Of a stretch of 64,000 nt of DNA, positions 15,958 to 24,821 are shown in pieces. Position 1 is the first letter of the stretch. Every line of letters starts with the position of its first letter. The position numbers and the translations under genes are program-made. This DNA is from Runella sp. MFBS21 (lineage in GTDB: Bacteria; Bacteroidota; Bacteroidia; Cytophagales; Spirosomataceae): NCBI RefSeq assembly GCF_029433105.1, contig NZ_JARNTW010000005.1, positions 1-64,000 of the forward strand, given 5' to 3'. Below the pieces are notes generated by a model, which did no database searches, was not told where the DNA came from, and saw only the letters and a list, made by a program, of their open reading frames with translations.

Positions 15958-16881
15958 ATGAAAAAAAAGGCTTTGTACTTGCTCAAAGAAAATATATTTT
16001 GTTGTTTAGATTATGGACAATCCAAATATCAATTCGAATATTTTCGAATAGCCATTGCGCTATTTTCACTTTTTAATTTTGGGGCCTTTTTGTATGACTA
16101 CGAGGTATTTGTAAGTCCAGACGGAATTATCAATTGGGAAGTGACTCAGGCTAGTTCTTTTTGGTTTGATCCACATCCTGCCAGATTAGCCAATTGGTTG
16201 AATATGAGCTATCAAAGCTTTAATGTGCTTGCTATATGCCTGTATGTGGGGAGTTTGGTGATGTTGGCACTTGGGGTTTTTACGCGCTTATCTTCAGTGG
16301 TTGCGTTCTTCTTTTTTCTCGTATTTTCACTTTCTCTTTATCCTTTTTTATACGGGGTAGATTTATATCAAAGTGTTTTTTTATTGTTTCTGACGATTTT
16401 TCCTAGTGGTTATGCTTTGAGTGTAACCCCCAAAAAATCAGATGATAAAATTCTGAATCAACAAAAAATCGCTGTAAGGGGTATTCAAATATATTTGGCT
16501 TTGACCTATTTTTCGGCAGGGTTTGGAAAATTTAGCATGGATTCTTGGTTTAATGGGGAGTTTCTGTATTTAAGTTTGTCTGATCCTACCTACCAATTGC
16601 TCTCATTTACGTACAATGTTCACTATGGATTTTACGTATTTTCTGGGATTTTAGTGGTTTTTATTGAAATGTTCTATTGTATGTTAGTGCTAATTCCTTA
16701 CGTGCGTACAGTTTTGATTATTACTATTGTAGGTATGCACTTGTTTATTGCTTTATTTATGGGACTTATTCCATTTGGGGTGTTGTTGATGATAGTAAAT
16801 CTCGTAGTTTGGTATCTATTGATATTAACAGATTTGAAAAAAATATTTAAAATTTATAAAAGATATGAACTCGCGATATAG
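15958..16881 (+). CDS. HTTM-domain membrane protein, SdpB-like
   Basis: 307 aa with about eight membrane helices. The pattern fits HTTM (horizontally transferred transmembrane, vitamin-K gamma-carboxylase-like) proteins: an aromatic N-terminal helix FEYFRIAIALFSLFNFGAFL; an extracytoplasmic SPDGIINWE segment; GVFTRLSSVVAFFFFLVFSLSL; YGVDLYQSVFLLFLTIFPSG; then ALTYFSAGFGKFS...WFNGEFLYLSLSDP. SdpB of Bacillus, needed for maturation of the SDP toxin, belongs to this superfamily. It overlaps the following SdpA-like gene by 17 bp. Other HTTM proteins have unrelated roles, so the Sdp assignment depends on the neighbour. Confidence 0.75.
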   Translation: MKKKALYLLKENIFCCLDYGQSKYQFEYFRIAIALFSLFNFGAFLYDYEVFVSPDGIINWEVTQASSFWFDPHPARLANWLNMSYQSFNVLAICLYVGSLVMLALGVFTRLSSVVAFFFFLVFSLSLYPFLYGVDLYQSVFLLFLTIFPSGYALSVTPKKSDDKILNQQKIAVRGIQIYLALTYFSAGFGKFSMDSWFNGEFLYLSLSDPTYQLLSFTYNVHYGFYVFSGILVVFIEMFYCMLVLIPYVRTVLIITIVGMHLFIALFMGLIPFGVLLMIVNLVVWYLLILTDLKKIFKIYKRYELAI

Positions 16882-17386
16882 AATGTTTGTGATAGTTTTT
16901 TTAACTTTTCAAGTTTTGACAATTTTTAAATTGTTGCCTAGTAGGTGGCCCTTAACTTCGTATTATAGTGAGGTGTTTACGCAAGTGATTTTTACAGTTA
17001 GTAAAATGAATCATTTGTATAATTTTTTTACTGACCCTCAAAAAGTGGGTGGATATGGGTATGTTTCTAATCACATATATATGCTCAAAAAAGAAGGAGA
17101 TAGTATCGTTAAAAAAGATATTTCATTACAAGGGTCAATAAAAAAAATGGTGTCTCCTATCAATTATGCCCGTATCAACAATCTACAAGTATTGGCCGTA
17201 AAAGACACCCTACTTTATAGTGCAGTTGTGCGTTCACAGGCGCTGTTTTTTATGCGTAAATACCAGTATCCTCTTATGTATGTGGAGGTTTTGAATCATG
17301 AATGTAAAGCCAGTAGGACGCAGACCCGCCTTACCAAATCTGAGAAAGTGGAGAAAGTATATACCAATTATTTGACTCTGAATTAG
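16865..17386 (+). CDS. SdpA-like membrane-anchored protein
   Basis: 173 aa. One N-terminal membrane helix (about residues 5-23, FVIVFLTFQVLTIFKLL), then an extracytoplasmic domain with HLYNFFTDPQKVGGYGYV and a beta-rich stretch (HIYMLKKEGDSIVKKDISL), ending in a basic tail. SdpA-family proteins have one helix and an aromatic-FFTxP-type motif before beta strands. Here that resemblance, the length (about 160-175 aa) and the 17-bp overlap with an SdpB-like gene support the call. SdpA and SdpB act together on the toxin precursor in Bacillus. Order here is peptide-B-A rather than A-B-C. Moderate confidence. Confidence 0.55.
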   Translation: MNSRYRMFVIVFLTFQVLTIFKLLPSRWPLTSYYSEVFTQVIFTVSKMNHLYNFFTDPQKVGGYGYVSNHIYMLKKEGDSIVKKDISLQGSIKKMVSPINYARINNLQVLAVKDTLLYSAVVRSQALFFMRKYQYPLMYVEVLNHECKASRTQTRLTKSEKVEKVYTNYLTLN

Positions 17387-17402
17387 TGAAGAAAGCAAAT
17401 CT

Positions 17403-17706
17403 CTCGCTAATTGGAGGTTGTTTTTGGTTTTTTTTATCGGTTTTGCGTCGGAGACGCGGTGCCTTTTTTGACCCAAATGATAGTTTGGGTCAAGCTCTTG
17501 TTGCTCGCTAATTGGAGGCTATTTTTGGTTTTTTTTATCGGTTTTGCGTCGGAGACGCAATGCCTTTTTTGACCCAAATGATAGTTTGGGTCAAGCTCTT
17601 GTTGCTCGCTAATTGGAGGCTATTTTGGTTTTTGTTATCGGTTTTGCGTCGGAGACGCAATGCCTTTTTTGACCCAAATGATAGTTTGGGTCAAGCTCTT
17701 GCTTGT
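17403..17706. repeat. Three tandem copies of a 101-bp repeat with two inverted repeats
   Basis: Copies start at 17403, 17504 and 17605 (CTCGCTAATTGGAGG). Each contains GCGTCGGAGACGC (5-bp stem) and TTGACCCAAA-TGATAG-TTTGGGTCAA (10-bp stem). The region 17387-17782 has no credible gene. The last copy runs into GTCCCGGCATCATGTTGGGAC, another inverted repeat, just before the next gene. Confidence 0.9.
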
Positions 17707-17782
17707 CCCGGCATCATGTTGGGACGAGTATGGGTAAATGGAGGATTTTTTCTATTTTTAGTTTTTACCTTCAAAATGTTTT

Positions 17783-18955
17783 ATGAAAACTCTATTCTTG
17801 TTGTGTTTTACCATGATTTCTTCTTCACTTTTTGCCCAAAACGATGCCGATTTTACGGGCGTATTCGAAAGTGCTCAAACGGGAATTGTACTTTCGATAA
17901 GTCAAAAAAATGGCCGTTTTGATGGTGTATTTACCGTTCAAAACCAACGCTTTGCCTGTGTTGCAGTGCGTGTTGATGGAGGAATAGGAGGCACCTACCG
18001 TGACGGAAATCGCAATGTAGAGTTTTCGTTGTTGAGATTGTTGGGAGAGTATTTTGTTCATACAGAAGGAGTTAATATCCCTATGAAGCGGGTTTCGCAA
18101 GTTACGTCCCCGTCAGCAGGTTCGTCTAGTACTGCCACTACTACAAATGTGCCCCCGCCTTCTGGTAAAAGTACAGGAACCCAGCTGCGGGATGCCAATG
18201 TGGGGTATGCGTTCAATGCGCCAGCAGGCTGGCAAGTAAAACAAGAAAATGGGAATTATGGATTTACGAGAGCAGGCGAAGATGTGGTTTTGGCAGTGGT
18301 ACCACATGGGTACAATTCCGTACAGACCATCATGGCTTCTCACCAAGATGCTAGCGACCCCAAAAACAATACTTATCTGAAAGCCTCAAAACAAACCTAT
18401 GGTAGCCAAGGCGCATGGCTGGGATGGGATGGTACTGCCAATGGTCAAGCCGTTAGTTTACAGACCATTGCGCTTGTATCGCCCTACGGTGGAGGAGTGA
18501 GCGTATTGCTTATTGCTCCCAAAAATGTTTATCGGGCAGAGCACCGTACTATTCTTCAATCGATTGCCAACAGTGTGACTTTTACCAAGCCACAAGTATC
18601 GCCTTTGGCTGAGCAGTGGAAAAGTCGGATTGCAGGGCGGCAGCTTTTGTATTTTTATACCGCGAGTGGTTTTTCTGAAAAGCAGTCTTATGATTTTTGC
18701 AGTGATGGTACCTTTGCCATGAATGTCGACAATTCGGCGAGTAGTTCTGATTTTGGGGGGAATTTTTCGGCGGCTACCCAAGGTGGCAACGCCGGTACGT
18801 GGCGTGTAGTGGCGCAAGGCAATCAGGCGGTTTTGATGTTGATGTTGCGTGATGGCGGTACGCGGCAATTTACCCTAGCCAATACTTCCAACGGCGTAGG
18901 TATGCTACTCAATGGTAAGAAATTTTTGTCGCAAGCAAGCTCGCGATGTCGATGA
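17783..18955 (+). CDS. Secreted hypothetical protein with three beta-rich segments
   Basis: 390 aa. Signal peptide at 1-18 (MKTLFLLCFTMISSSLFA|Q). The N-terminal lipocalin-like or 'extracellular beta' segment (about 20-110) includes GIVLSISQKNGRFDGVFTV and GGIGGTYRDGNR. A Ser/Thr/Pro linker (about 112-140) follows. The central segment (about 140-270) has a VGYAFNAPAGWQVKQENGNYGF opening typical of PsbP/Mog1-like stress domains, and the C-terminal segment (about 285-385) has FCSDGTFAMN and NAGTWRVVAQGNQAVLML. Family not recognised overall. Preceded by the 101-bp repeat array and followed by a terminator, so it is monocistronic. Confidence 0.7.
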   Translation: MKTLFLLCFTMISSSLFAQNDADFTGVFESAQTGIVLSISQKNGRFDGVFTVQNQRFACVAVRVDGGIGGTYRDGNRNVEFSLLRLLGEYFVHTEGVNIPMKRVSQVTSPSAGSSSTATTTNVPPPSGKSTGTQLRDANVGYAFNAPAGWQVKQENGNYGFTRAGEDVVLAVVPHGYNSVQTIMASHQDASDPKNNTYLKASKQTYGSQGAWLGWDGTANGQAVSLQTIALVSPYGGGVSVLLIAPKNVYRAEHRTILQSIANSVTFTKPQVSPLAEQWKSRIAGRQLLYFYTASGFSEKQSYDFCSDGTFAMNVDNSASSSDFGGNFSAATQGGNAGTWRVVAQGNQAVLMLMLRDGGTRQFTLANTSNGVGMLLNGKKFLSQASSRCR

Positions 18956-18960
18956 GATTA

Positions 18961-18993
18961 GTACTAAAACAGCAACACGTTTTGTTTTAGTAC
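18961..18993. terminator. Bidirectional hairpin between convergent genes
   Basis: An 11-bp stem, GTACTAAAACA / TGTTTTAGTAC, with an 11-nt loop. It lies between the secreted hypothetical (stop 18955) and the convergent PQQ-like gene (stop 19013). Confidence 0.7.
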
Positions 18994-19012
18994 CAAATCT
19001 AAATTCGACATG

Positions 19013-20116
19013 TTATTCTTTTTCAAATATGCATATTGTTTGAAATGTAGAAATAAACATGCGATTACCTGTAAAAACAGGAAAACTTCCCGCATTCCAA
19101 TAAGTGCCTTTAAACTTTAAATCATATAACCAATTGATACCTCTTTGTCTAATATCAAAATTCCCGATCATATTATTGTTCATGCTAAGACGAGAAGTAA
19201 ATACAAGACTACCTTCATGGTAACGCATAGTATGAGCCCATATATCTTTTTTACCATACTTGAGGTAAGGGGAGTTTTCAGAAGCTAAATCTTCAAACTG
19301 AATCACTTGACCTGTTTGGATGTCTAATTCTAAAAAATAACTATTTCGAAACCCATATAAGCGCGTCTGATTTTCGTTGGTGTCCATGTTATAAAGAATG
19401 CTGGGATATGAAAAACCTTCTCGGTTGGTAAAAGAGGTACGCCCCACTCGCCAGCGTGTTTCTCCCGTGTGTACGTCTAAGGCTATCACGGCAGGACTTG
19501 GGGTTTCGACTCCTATCACTACTAAATCCTCAAATACACCCAGCAAGGTTACAATCTGTGATACATCCCCTTCTTTGCCTAGCTTAGACATATCAAGGCT
19601 CCACACTTCTTCTCCACTCATACGGGCATAGCAGGTGAGGTAACCATTGATGACCCCGCCGATACTACTTGTGTTTAGTACATACAATGAGGTAAACAAG
19701 GTCATGGGTCCAAACCCACTTTTGATCCACAATATCTCTTGCGAACCCCAATCAAAAACACCTGAATAATATTCTTCTCCTTGCATATATCCCACTTGAG
19801 AGGTATTTTCTAGGAATGGATTAGAGAAACCGATAGGAAGACCATTATAAAGGCAGGGTTCAAAGGTTTTTGTTTGCCAATCTACAAAGTGAGTATAGGG
19901 AGTCCCGTTAACTCTTTTGTGGGTCATTAATCGGGTGCCAACTTTTTTAAGCGAATTACAAAATTTGAAATCCATTTGGCTTTTCAACTCCAAAGTCTGT
20001 AAATCGTAAACGGACAAAATTTTGGTAGCCCTATCATTCACATAAAAATGCTCCTCATCCACTACCCAATACTGATGGTCGGTAGAAGGTAAGATTTTTA
20101 GTAGTTTGTAGTTCAT
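19013..20116 (-). CDS. PQQ-like beta-propeller protein, third paralogue of the immunity-like family
   Basis: 367 aa, no signal peptide. Blades such as VIALDVHTGETRWRVGR, and SVYDLQTLELKSQMDF near the N-terminus, mark a PQQ-like propeller. The C-terminal GNRMFISTFQTICIFEKE matches the endings of the two cassette proteins at 425-1498 and 2036-3112 (GNRLYVLDSGGTLHIFEKE), and NWLYDLK / EWLHDARL is also shared in position. So it is a diverged member of the same cytoplasmic family, here without an adjacent toxin-tail fragment. It could be an orphan immunity protein or a housekeeping relative. Monocistronic; the 266 bp upstream to the GMC gene hold no recognised site. Confidence 0.65.
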   Translation of the reverse strand: MNYKLLKILPSTDHQYWVVDEEHFYVNDRATKILSVYDLQTLELKSQMDFKFCNSLKKVGTRLMTHKRVNGTPYTHFVDWQTKTFEPCLYNGLPIGFSNPFLENTSQVGYMQGEEYYSGVFDWGSQEILWIKSGFGPMTLFTSLYVLNTSSIGGVINGYLTCYARMSGEEVWSLDMSKLGKEGDVSQIVTLLGVFEDLVVIGVETPSPAVIALDVHTGETRWRVGRTSFTNREGFSYPSILYNMDTNENQTRLYGFRNSYFLELDIQTGQVIQFEDLASENSPYLKYGKKDIWAHTMRYHEGSLVFTSRLSMNNNMIGNFDIRQRGINWLYDLKFKGTYWNAGSFPVFTGNRMFISTFQTICIFEKE

Positions 20117-20382
20117 GGGGGTGTATCAGTAGTACTAACTTGAAAACATAAATAAAAAACTCAAATGTAAACTGGAAAGTACAAAGTTAGAAGACATCAG
20201 TAGGTTTGTTGATGTATTAATGAATTAATAAGGTTATAGTTCATACTATGGTCTTATTGATTGGCTGACAGCTTCTTATTGGATATTAAAATTCTAGGAC
20301 ATTCTTTTGTTTTTTATAGGGAAACTTCAGGCGACGGTTTCTTTTAAAAGACAAAAAGGATTGTTTTGAATCAGCACTACCG

Positions 20383-22086
20383 ATGAACGAAAAAGCAATA
20401 AATACCTATGATGCCATCGTGATAGGCTCAGGAGTGAGCGGAGGATGGGCGGCTAAAGAACTTACCGAAAAAGGACTGAAAACGCTGATGCTCGAACGCG
20501 GGCGCGACATCAAGCACGTCACCGATTATACCACGGCCATGAAAGCGCCTTGGGAGTTTCAGTACCGTGGGCGTACGAGCTTGGCGCAGAGTAGTGCATT
20601 TTCAAACAACCCTGCCCGTGGTGCCAGGATAGGGAATGAAGAAGTAAATGGGTTTTTTGTGAATGAACTCAAACATCCTTATATCGAAGACAAGGCTTTT
20701 AGATGGACACGTGCTTATGGGGCTGGCGGTCGCTCGTTGCTGTGGGGAAGGCAGACTTATCGGTTTAATGAAGAAGATTTTCTAGCCAATGCCAAAGAAG
20801 GCATAGCGGTAGATTGGCCGATTCGCTACGCTGATTTGGCTCCGTGGTATAGTTATGTGGAAAAATTTGCGGGGATTAGTGGACAAAAAGAAGGCTGGGA
20901 TGTACTTCCCGATGGTGAGTTTTTGCCGCCACATGATTTTACTTGTGTAGAAAAACATTTTAAACAAAAAGTATCCGAAAAACTTAGCAGACCCGTCACT
21001 ATAGGGCGGGTGGCTCATCTTACCAAGCCCAGTGCGGAGCATTTGGCGTTGGGAAGAGCTCAGTGTCAGGCGCGTAATCGCTGTGAAAGAGGTTGTCCAT
21101 TTGGCGCTTATTTTAGTACCCAAGCAGCCACTCTTCCAGCAGCCCAAAAGACCAAACGGCTTACTTTTTTGACCGATAAAATAGTGACCGAAATCTTGTA
21201 TGACCCTCAGAAAAACCGAGCTTCGGGGGTGCGTGTAATGGACCAAAAGACCAAGGAAGTTCAGGAATACTATGCCAAAATTGTGTTTTTAAACGCTGGT
21301 TCGATAGCATCTACGGCTATTATGCTGCATTCTAAATCTTTGCGTTTTCCTACGGGTTTTGGCAATGACAGTGGCGAATTGGGACACAACATCATGGATC
21401 ATCATCTCAATGCGGGAGCCAATGCTTCGGTAGAGGGATTTGAAGATAGTTATTATTTTGGCCGTCGTCCCAATGGAATCTACATTCCTCGTTATCGAAA
21501 TTGGGGCAAAGACAAACGCTCCTATCTGAGAGGGTTTGGTTATCAAGGGTGGTCGGGGAGAAGTGGATGGCAGCGAGGAACCGATTCGCTAGGTTTTGGA
21601 ACAGAGTTAAAAGAGAAAATCACGCAGCCTGGCGGCTGGTGGATGGGGATGGGAGGCTTTGGAGAAATATTGCCGAGGCACCAAAATCGGATGTATTTGC
21701 ACCCTACGGAGCGCGATGAGTGGGGCTTGCCGCTGGTTGCTTTTGATGCCGAATTGTCTGACAATGAGGTTCAGATGCGGAAAGATATGGCTCAAGACGC
21801 CGCCGAGATGTTTGATGCGGCGGGTTTTAAGAATATTGTCCCCTACAACAACCCTTACATAATAGGAGGCGGAGTACATGAAATGGGGACGGCACGTATG
21901 GGGCGCGACCCCAAAACATCGGTACTGAATGAATGGAACCAAGTACACGCTTGCAAAAATGTATTTGTGACCGATGGAGCTTGCATGACTTCGGCTTCCT
22001 GTGTCAACCCCTCACTTACTTACATGGCGCTTACGGCGCGTGCGGCTGATTTTGCGGTGAAGGAGTTGAAAAAGAGGAATTTATAA
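20383..22086 (+). CDS. GMC-family FAD-dependent oxidoreductase
   Basis: 567 aa. The FAD-binding dinucleotide fold is at the N-terminus (DAIVIGSGVSGGWAAKEL, residues about 10-28, ending in the ribose-binding LMLERG). ARGARIGNEEVNGFFV and YGAGGRSLLWGRQTYRF follow. The C-terminal GMC_oxred_C has the catalytic-His motif GGGVHEMGTARMG, and the closing FAD segment is SCVNPSLTYMALTARAADF. The family oxidises sugars or alcohols. Bacteroidota paralogues are often annotated as gluconate/2-keto dehydrogenase-like and pair with a small subunit-3 gene, which is missing here. No Tat or Sec signal is obvious at the N-terminus. Substrate unknown. Confidence 0.92.
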   Translation: MNEKAINTYDAIVIGSGVSGGWAAKELTEKGLKTLMLERGRDIKHVTDYTTAMKAPWEFQYRGRTSLAQSSAFSNNPARGARIGNEEVNGFFVNELKHPYIEDKAFRWTRAYGAGGRSLLWGRQTYRFNEEDFLANAKEGIAVDWPIRYADLAPWYSYVEKFAGISGQKEGWDVLPDGEFLPPHDFTCVEKHFKQKVSEKLSRPVTIGRVAHLTKPSAEHLALGRAQCQARNRCERGCPFGAYFSTQAATLPAAQKTKRLTFLTDKIVTEILYDPQKNRASGVRVMDQKTKEVQEYYAKIVFLNAGSIASTAIMLHSKSLRFPTGFGNDSGELGHNIMDHHLNAGANASVEGFEDSYYFGRRPNGIYIPRYRNWGKDKRSYLRGFGYQGWSGRSGWQRGTDSLGFGTELKEKITQPGGWWMGMGGFGEILPRHQNRMYLHPTERDEWGLPLVAFDAELSDNEVQMRKDMAQDAAEMFDAAGFKNIVPYNNPYIIGGGVHEMGTARMGRDPKTSVLNEWNQVHACKNVFVTDGACMTSASCVNPSLTYMALTARAADFAVKELKKRNL

Positions 22087-22137
22087 AGTAGGGTAAAATT
22101 TTCTTCGGTTTCCGAAAAAAGCAACCATTAGGCGGTC

Positions 22138-22527
22138 TTATTCAAGGGCTGCTTTATTTTTTTGCGGTTTGTATTTGACAAATAAATTAGCCCAAACCAA
22201 TCGCCCCAATCTGAAAAAGACAGGCATCACCAAGATAAGAGCAGGAATCAAAAAATAAAGTAGCTTGATGGCATCTATATTCAGAAGGATTACAAATCCC
22301 ACAAAACTTGTCACTATCATTGCTACATAAAGCGCATAGCTAATGTACATAGCACCAAAGTAAAAACCTGGCTCGCGTTCGAAGTCTTCGCCACAATGGG
22401 AGCAATGTTTGTGCATTTTGTCGAAATTTTTGAGGTCGTAAGGGTTATCGGTCTCAAAAAACTCCCCTTCATGGCAGCGGGGGCATTTGTTGAATAAAAT
22501 GCTATATAATTTGGTTCCTTTTAACAT
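22138..22527 (-). CDS. DUF983 membrane protein with zinc-ribbon-like N-terminus
   Basis: 129 aa from ATG 22527 (MLKGTKLYSILFNKCPRC). Two CxxC-type pairs (KCPRCHEG and HCSHCGEDF, residues about 14-50) form a probable zinc ribbon. The EREPGFYFGAMYISYAL motif is typical of DUF983, followed by two membrane helices (about 58-105) and a basic tail. Function of the family is unknown. It is the last gene of a minus-strand run with two YeeE/YedE genes (70-bp gap), which may or may not be functional linkage. Confidence 0.85.
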   Translation of the reverse strand: MLKGTKLYSILFNKCPRCHEGEFFETDNPYDLKNFDKMHKHCSHCGEDFEREPGFYFGAMYISYALYVAMIVTSFVGFVILLNIDAIKLLYFLIPALILVMPVFFRLGRLVWANLFVKYKPQKNKAALE

Positions 22528-22597
22528 CTGAGTAGCTGTTTGAGGTAGAGAAATGAAGCATAGATGACTAGAACCGCTATGCTTCATTGATAGGAAA

Positions 22598-23098
22598 TTA
22601 ATTAGGAAGCCTGTCGCGGAAATACCCATAAACCCAGGTTCCAGCAATGGCGCTCAAGAGTGTTAATAGTACGGCCACAAAACCACTCCCGATTTGGGCA
22701 AACAATGGCCCTGGACAGGCGCCTGTGATGGCCCAACCTAGACCAAAGATAAGTCCCCCATAAATTTGACCTCTTTGGAATTTTTTGGGGTGAAACTGTA
22801 CCGTTTCGCCAGAAATAGTCTTGATATTAAATTTCTTGATAATAAATACGGAAAGCATACCTACTACTACTGCCGAGCCAATGACGCCATACATATGGAA
22901 GCTGTGCAGACGAAACATCTCCTGAATCCGAAACCAAGAGATAATCTCAGCTTTTACAAAAACGATTCCGAACATAATCCCCACAATGAGGTATTTGAGG
23001 TTGCTCAGTACGCTTTCGCTTTTTTTCATATCGTTGGGAGAGTCGCATACAAACTCCTCCACTTGTGTATAGGTGATGGTATCTTGTGAATTTGCCAT
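22598..23098 (-). CDS. YeeE/YedE-family (DUF6691-like) sulfur transport protein, second half
   Basis: 166 aa with about four membrane helices. Characteristic motif GGLIFGLGWAITGACPGPLFAQIGSG (quoted in part: GWAITGACPGP) around residues 118-135 contains the conserved cysteine of YeeE/YedE transporters. This family imports thiosulfate or other reduced sulfur; in Bacteroidota it is often split over two genes. The partner is 31 bp upstream (23130-23702). Probable inner-membrane complex. It fits with the persulfide/rhodanese operon found 8 kb away. Confidence 0.88.
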   Translation of the reverse strand: MANSQDTITYTQVEEFVCDSPNDMKKSESVLSNLKYLIVGIMFGIVFVKAEIISWFRIQEMFRLHSFHMYGVIGSAVVVGMLSVFIIKKFNIKTISGETVQFHPKKFQRGQIYGGLIFGLGWAITGACPGPLFAQIGSGFVAVLLTLLSAIAGTWVYGYFRDRLPN

Positions 23099-23129
23099 TG
23101 TTGTAGTAATTTGAAGTGGGTGGATGTTT

Positions 23130-23702
23130 TTAAAAGAGCTTGAAAATATAAGGCATCAATAAGTGAGTCATTGCAAAACCGCCTACCATAAAGCAGCAGG
23201 TCGCAATCAATGAGGGAACTTGTAAGTTAGACAAGCCCATGATAGCGTGCCCCGAAGTACAGCCTCCTGCCCAACGTGTACCAAAACCTACCATAAACCC
23301 ACCAATAACAAAGAAGATAAGCCCTTTTAAGGAAAGGATATTGGCAGTAGCAAAAATATCAGCCGGCATCAATCCCGAAAAATCCTGAATACCGAGCGCT
23401 TTTAAGTCCGAAATAGTGCTTTCAGAAATGACGATACTGTCGGGATTGGCCAAAAAAGTAGTGGCTAGGAAACCGCCAATCAACACTCCCAACACAAACA
23501 CAAGGTTCCAGATTTCTTTTTTCCAGTCGTATTTGAAAAAGGAAATATTGGCAGGCATACAGGCCGCACAGATGTGGCGAAGTGAGGAGGAAATACCGAA
23601 AGATTTGTTGCCAATCAAGAGTAGGGTGGGTACTGTAAGTCCAATCAACGGCCCTGCTACATACCACGGCCAAGGTTTTTTGATGAGTTCAATGATTTCC
23701 AT
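23130..23702 (-). CDS. YeeE/YedE-family sulfur transport protein, first half
   Basis: 190 aa with about five membrane helices. Two YeeE/YedE signature cysteines can be seen: [14 protein letters not shown] (about residues 43-56) and [21 protein letters not shown] (about 140-160, G-G-C-TSGH being the core motif). Together with the 166-aa gene downstream it makes a two-polypeptide YeeE/YedE transporter for thiosulfate-like sulfur. First gene of the minus-strand run. The promoter region is 23703-23800, with no clear operator. Confidence 0.9.
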   Translation of the reverse strand: MEIIELIKKPWPWYVAGPLIGLTVPTLLLIGNKSFGISSSLRHICAACMPANISFFKYDWKKEIWNLVFVLGVLIGGFLATTFLANPDSIVISESTISDLKALGIQDFSGLMPADIFATANILSLKGLIFFVIGGFMVGFGTRWAGGCTSGHAIMGLSNLQVPSLIATCCFMVGGFAMTHLLMPYIFKLF

Positions 23703-24083
23703 TGCTTTTTGAGAATTGGGATTATGATCAAAATAAAACGATTGATGATGAAATCTAAATGCGACCTAACGTTTTGATTTACTAGCTATTTAGGGAACTT
23801 GTGAGTAAATATATGTAATAACATTTTCTTCTACTAAAGAAGTTTATATTTAATATATTGATTTTGTATTTTATTTATTTTTTCCTGATAATCCTGAAAA
23901 TTGAGTTTACAATAACTGTACTCTGAGCTTTTGCTACTGATTGCATAAAGCCGATTGTTGGCTACAAAATTAGGGTGGACTGCCACCTATCTCCGTGACA
24001 ATTGTTACATTGAGCTAAAACTTTACTATTTTTCAATCATTGTTTTCAAAAACCTAGTTTGTCTTATCCCAAAAAACTCTTTT
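23703..24083. other. Intergenic region between divergent genes, no recognised element
   Basis: 381 bp of AT-rich sequence between the divergent YeeE/YedE gene and the lipoprotein gene. It must hold two promoters, but I see no strong -7/-33 pair, hairpin or repeat. A weak GTGAGTAAATATATGTAAT near 23811 loosely resembles the Crp/Fnr-type sites farther on, but fails the spacing. Confidence 0.5.
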
Positions 24084-24818
24084 ATGCTAAGGTCAATTAT
24101 CGCTATTGTTTTATTAGGTGCATGCTGGGCTTGTCAAGAGTCCAAAACGAACGATGCAAAGGCTGAGAAAATCATTAAAGAATGTATCGAAACGCACGGA
24201 GGGGCACATTATCAAGATTTTGATGTCTCATTTGACTTCCGACAGTTTAAAGTGCGTCTTACACAATCGCAGGGAAAATTTAGCTACGAACGACAAACCA
24301 CCGATACCCTCAACAATACCTACAAAGACGTTCTGACAAATGATTCTTTTGTACGTACTATGAACGGAAAGCCACAAGCACTTTCGCCAAAAGATACCGA
24401 CAAGTATCGTGAGGGCATCAACTCTATTGCTTACTTTGTATTGCTGCCTTACAAGCTTTCAGAGCCTGCCGTCAACCTCGCCTATGTAGGAGAAGCTACG
24501 CTAGAAGGCCAAAAATATGACAAAATCAAAGTGACTTTTGATAAAGAAGGTGGAGGCAAAGACCATGAAGATGAGTTTTGTTATTGGATTCATCAGACCA
24601 AGCATACCTTAGATTATTTGTCTTATGCCAATGGAGGGCCACGTTTTCGAAAAGCCACCAAGCGCGAAACCGTAGGAGGAATCGTATTTCAGGATTATGA
24701 AAATTATGAGATTTTAGACACAACAATCTCTACTTCTGATTACGACAAGGCTTTTATAGAAGGTAAGTCGAAGCTTCTATCTAAAATAGAACAAACAAAT
24801 TACGTTTCTAATAAATAG
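24084..24818 (+). CDS. Lipoprotein, DUF6503-like
   Basis: 244 aa from ATG 24084, chosen because it gives a clean lipoprotein signal (MLRSIIAIVLLGACWAC, with Cys17 or the earlier Cys14 as lipobox). The mature part is rich in beta strands: VSFDFRQFKVRLTQSQGKFSY at about residues 55-75, then repeated KIKVTFDKEGG and DFCYWIHQTKHTLDY-type segments. This is the pattern of Bacteroidota DUF6503/LolA-like envelope lipoproteins with an 'HGG...F-FR' start (GGAHYQDFDVSFDFR). Function unknown. Divergent from YeeE/YedE and followed by palindromic repeats. Confidence 0.7.
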   Translation: MLRSIIAIVLLGACWACQESKTNDAKAEKIIKECIETHGGAHYQDFDVSFDFRQFKVRLTQSQGKFSYERQTTDTLNNTYKDVLTNDSFVRTMNGKPQALSPKDTDKYREGINSIAYFVLLPYKLSEPAVNLAYVGEATLEGQKYDKIKVTFDKEGGGKDHEDEFCYWIHQTKHTLDYLSYANGGPRFRKATKRETVGGIVFQDYENYEILDTTISTSDYDKAFIEGKSKLLSKIEQTNYVSNK

Positions 24819-24821
24819 ATA

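Noticed and set aside
23811-23829. A fifth Crp/Fnr-type site before the YeeE/YedE genes
   Set aside because: GTGAGTAAATATATGTAAT has wrong spacing and only one good half-site.
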